64,000 bases of DNA from CAVRTM01 sp963724015 (GTDB lineage: Bacteria; Actinomycetota; Actinomycetes; Actinomycetales; Dermatophilaceae): NCBI GenBank assembly GCA_963724015.1, contig CAVRTM010000014.1, forward strand, positions 489,594-553,593, in the 5' to 3' direction. A model generated the notes under the pieces. It made no database searches. It was not told the DNA's origin and saw nothing but the letters and a program-made list of their open reading frames with translations. Shown here piece by piece: positions 63,819-64,000 of this stretch; within the stretch, counting starts at the first letter, position 1; each line of letters begins with the position of its first letter. Both the position numbers and the translations under genes were made by a program.

Positions 63819-64000
63819 GCAAACGTCACCGCCGCCGCTCCCTCACCTACCGGAACAACCGCGATGGGCTCACGATGGTGACGCCCGCCGTGGTGATCGT
63901 GGTCGCGATGGTGGTGATCCCGGTGCTGTGGAACCTCGTGCTGTCCTTCCAGGACCTCACCTTGCTCGACATCCGCGACGCCGGCCCGTTCCAGAACGCG
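63815..64000 (+). CDS. CUT1 ABC permease, N-terminal part (runs off the window)
   Basis: 62 codons are open from GTG 63815 to the last base. Basic start VSKRHRRRSLTYRNNRDGL, then one hydrophobic helix TPAVVIVVAMVVIPVLWNLV and LSFQDLTLLD, the pattern of MalF/UgpA-type permeases. GTGA overlap with the binding-protein stop. Partner permease and ATPase should lie beyond the window. Confidence 0.8.
   Translation, partial: MSKRHRRRSLTYRNNRDGLTMVTPAVVIVVAMVVIPVLWNLVLSFQDLTLLDIRDAGPFQNA

Noticed and set aside
1..64000. tRNA/rRNA genes, insertion sequences, integrases, prophage
   Set aside because: None recognised on either strand; no transposase or integrase motifs and no att-like repeats seen by eye.

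Overview
The window is high-GC DNA (about 70% by eye) with tightly packed genes, GTG and ATG starts, many 4-bp stop/start overlaps and GGAGG-type ribosome sites. The glnA2-like/glnE pair, the PknB-type kinase and the general gene content point to an actinobacterium, perhaps near Nocardioides or Intrasporangiaceae; no rRNA or tRNA is present to fix the genus.

Layout: (1) 1-7.6 kb: tail of a PYROXD2/phytoene-desaturase-like oxidoreductase, a glutamine synthetase, glnE, an MFS exporter and an APH-fold kinase. (2) 7.6-19.3 kb: envelope and phosphate genes: tyrosine phosphatase, DUF4389 membrane proteins, PPK2 polyphosphate kinase, lipid kinase overlapping a PAP2 phosphatase, AI-2E-family permease, Ser/Thr kinase, FUSC protein and two small proteins. 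(3) 19.3-23.5 kb: acetamidase/formamidase, amino-acid permease, proline-iminopeptidase-like hydrolase and a divergent GntR regulator, a likely amide-use locus. (4) 23.5-29 kb: LacI repressor, XylFGH-like importer and a polyol dehydrogenase. (5) 29-37.4 kb: secreted M36 protease, DUF1269 protein, membrane alpha/beta hydrolase, CPBP protease and SulP transporter. (6) 37.4-53.2 kb: the most notable region. PucR plus an FCY1-type deaminase face an NCS1 permease plus a PuuE/imidase-type hydrolase; then come IclR, creatinase, and the operon glyA-soxBDAG-sdaA-purU. Together these can take creatine (possibly creatinine) through sarcosine, glycine and serine to pyruvate, with folate-bound C1 units used by glyA or released as formate by purU. 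(7) 53.2-57 kb: TRIC/UPF0126 protein, M20 amidohydrolase, ECF sigma factor with SnoaL-like tail, RibD/DHFR-like protein. (8) 57-64 kb: GDE-type debranching enzyme, GH63/MGH1-like hydrolase, TIM-barrel isomerase and MDR dehydrogenase, divergent from a CUT1 sugar importer that runs off the end.

Many genes carry single-base frameshifts. I count about 22 in 9 genes, mostly one extra base and some one missing, clustered at 1-6, 23-25.5, 45.8-48 and 60-63.8 kb, with none seen in the long stretches between. Because essential-type genes such as glnE are hit several times and the protein continues perfectly in the next frame, these look like sequence or assembly errors, not gene decay. I annotate such genes as single CDSs and give approximate break points.

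Genes were identified by recognising protein motifs and family resemblance by eye; no database search was possible.
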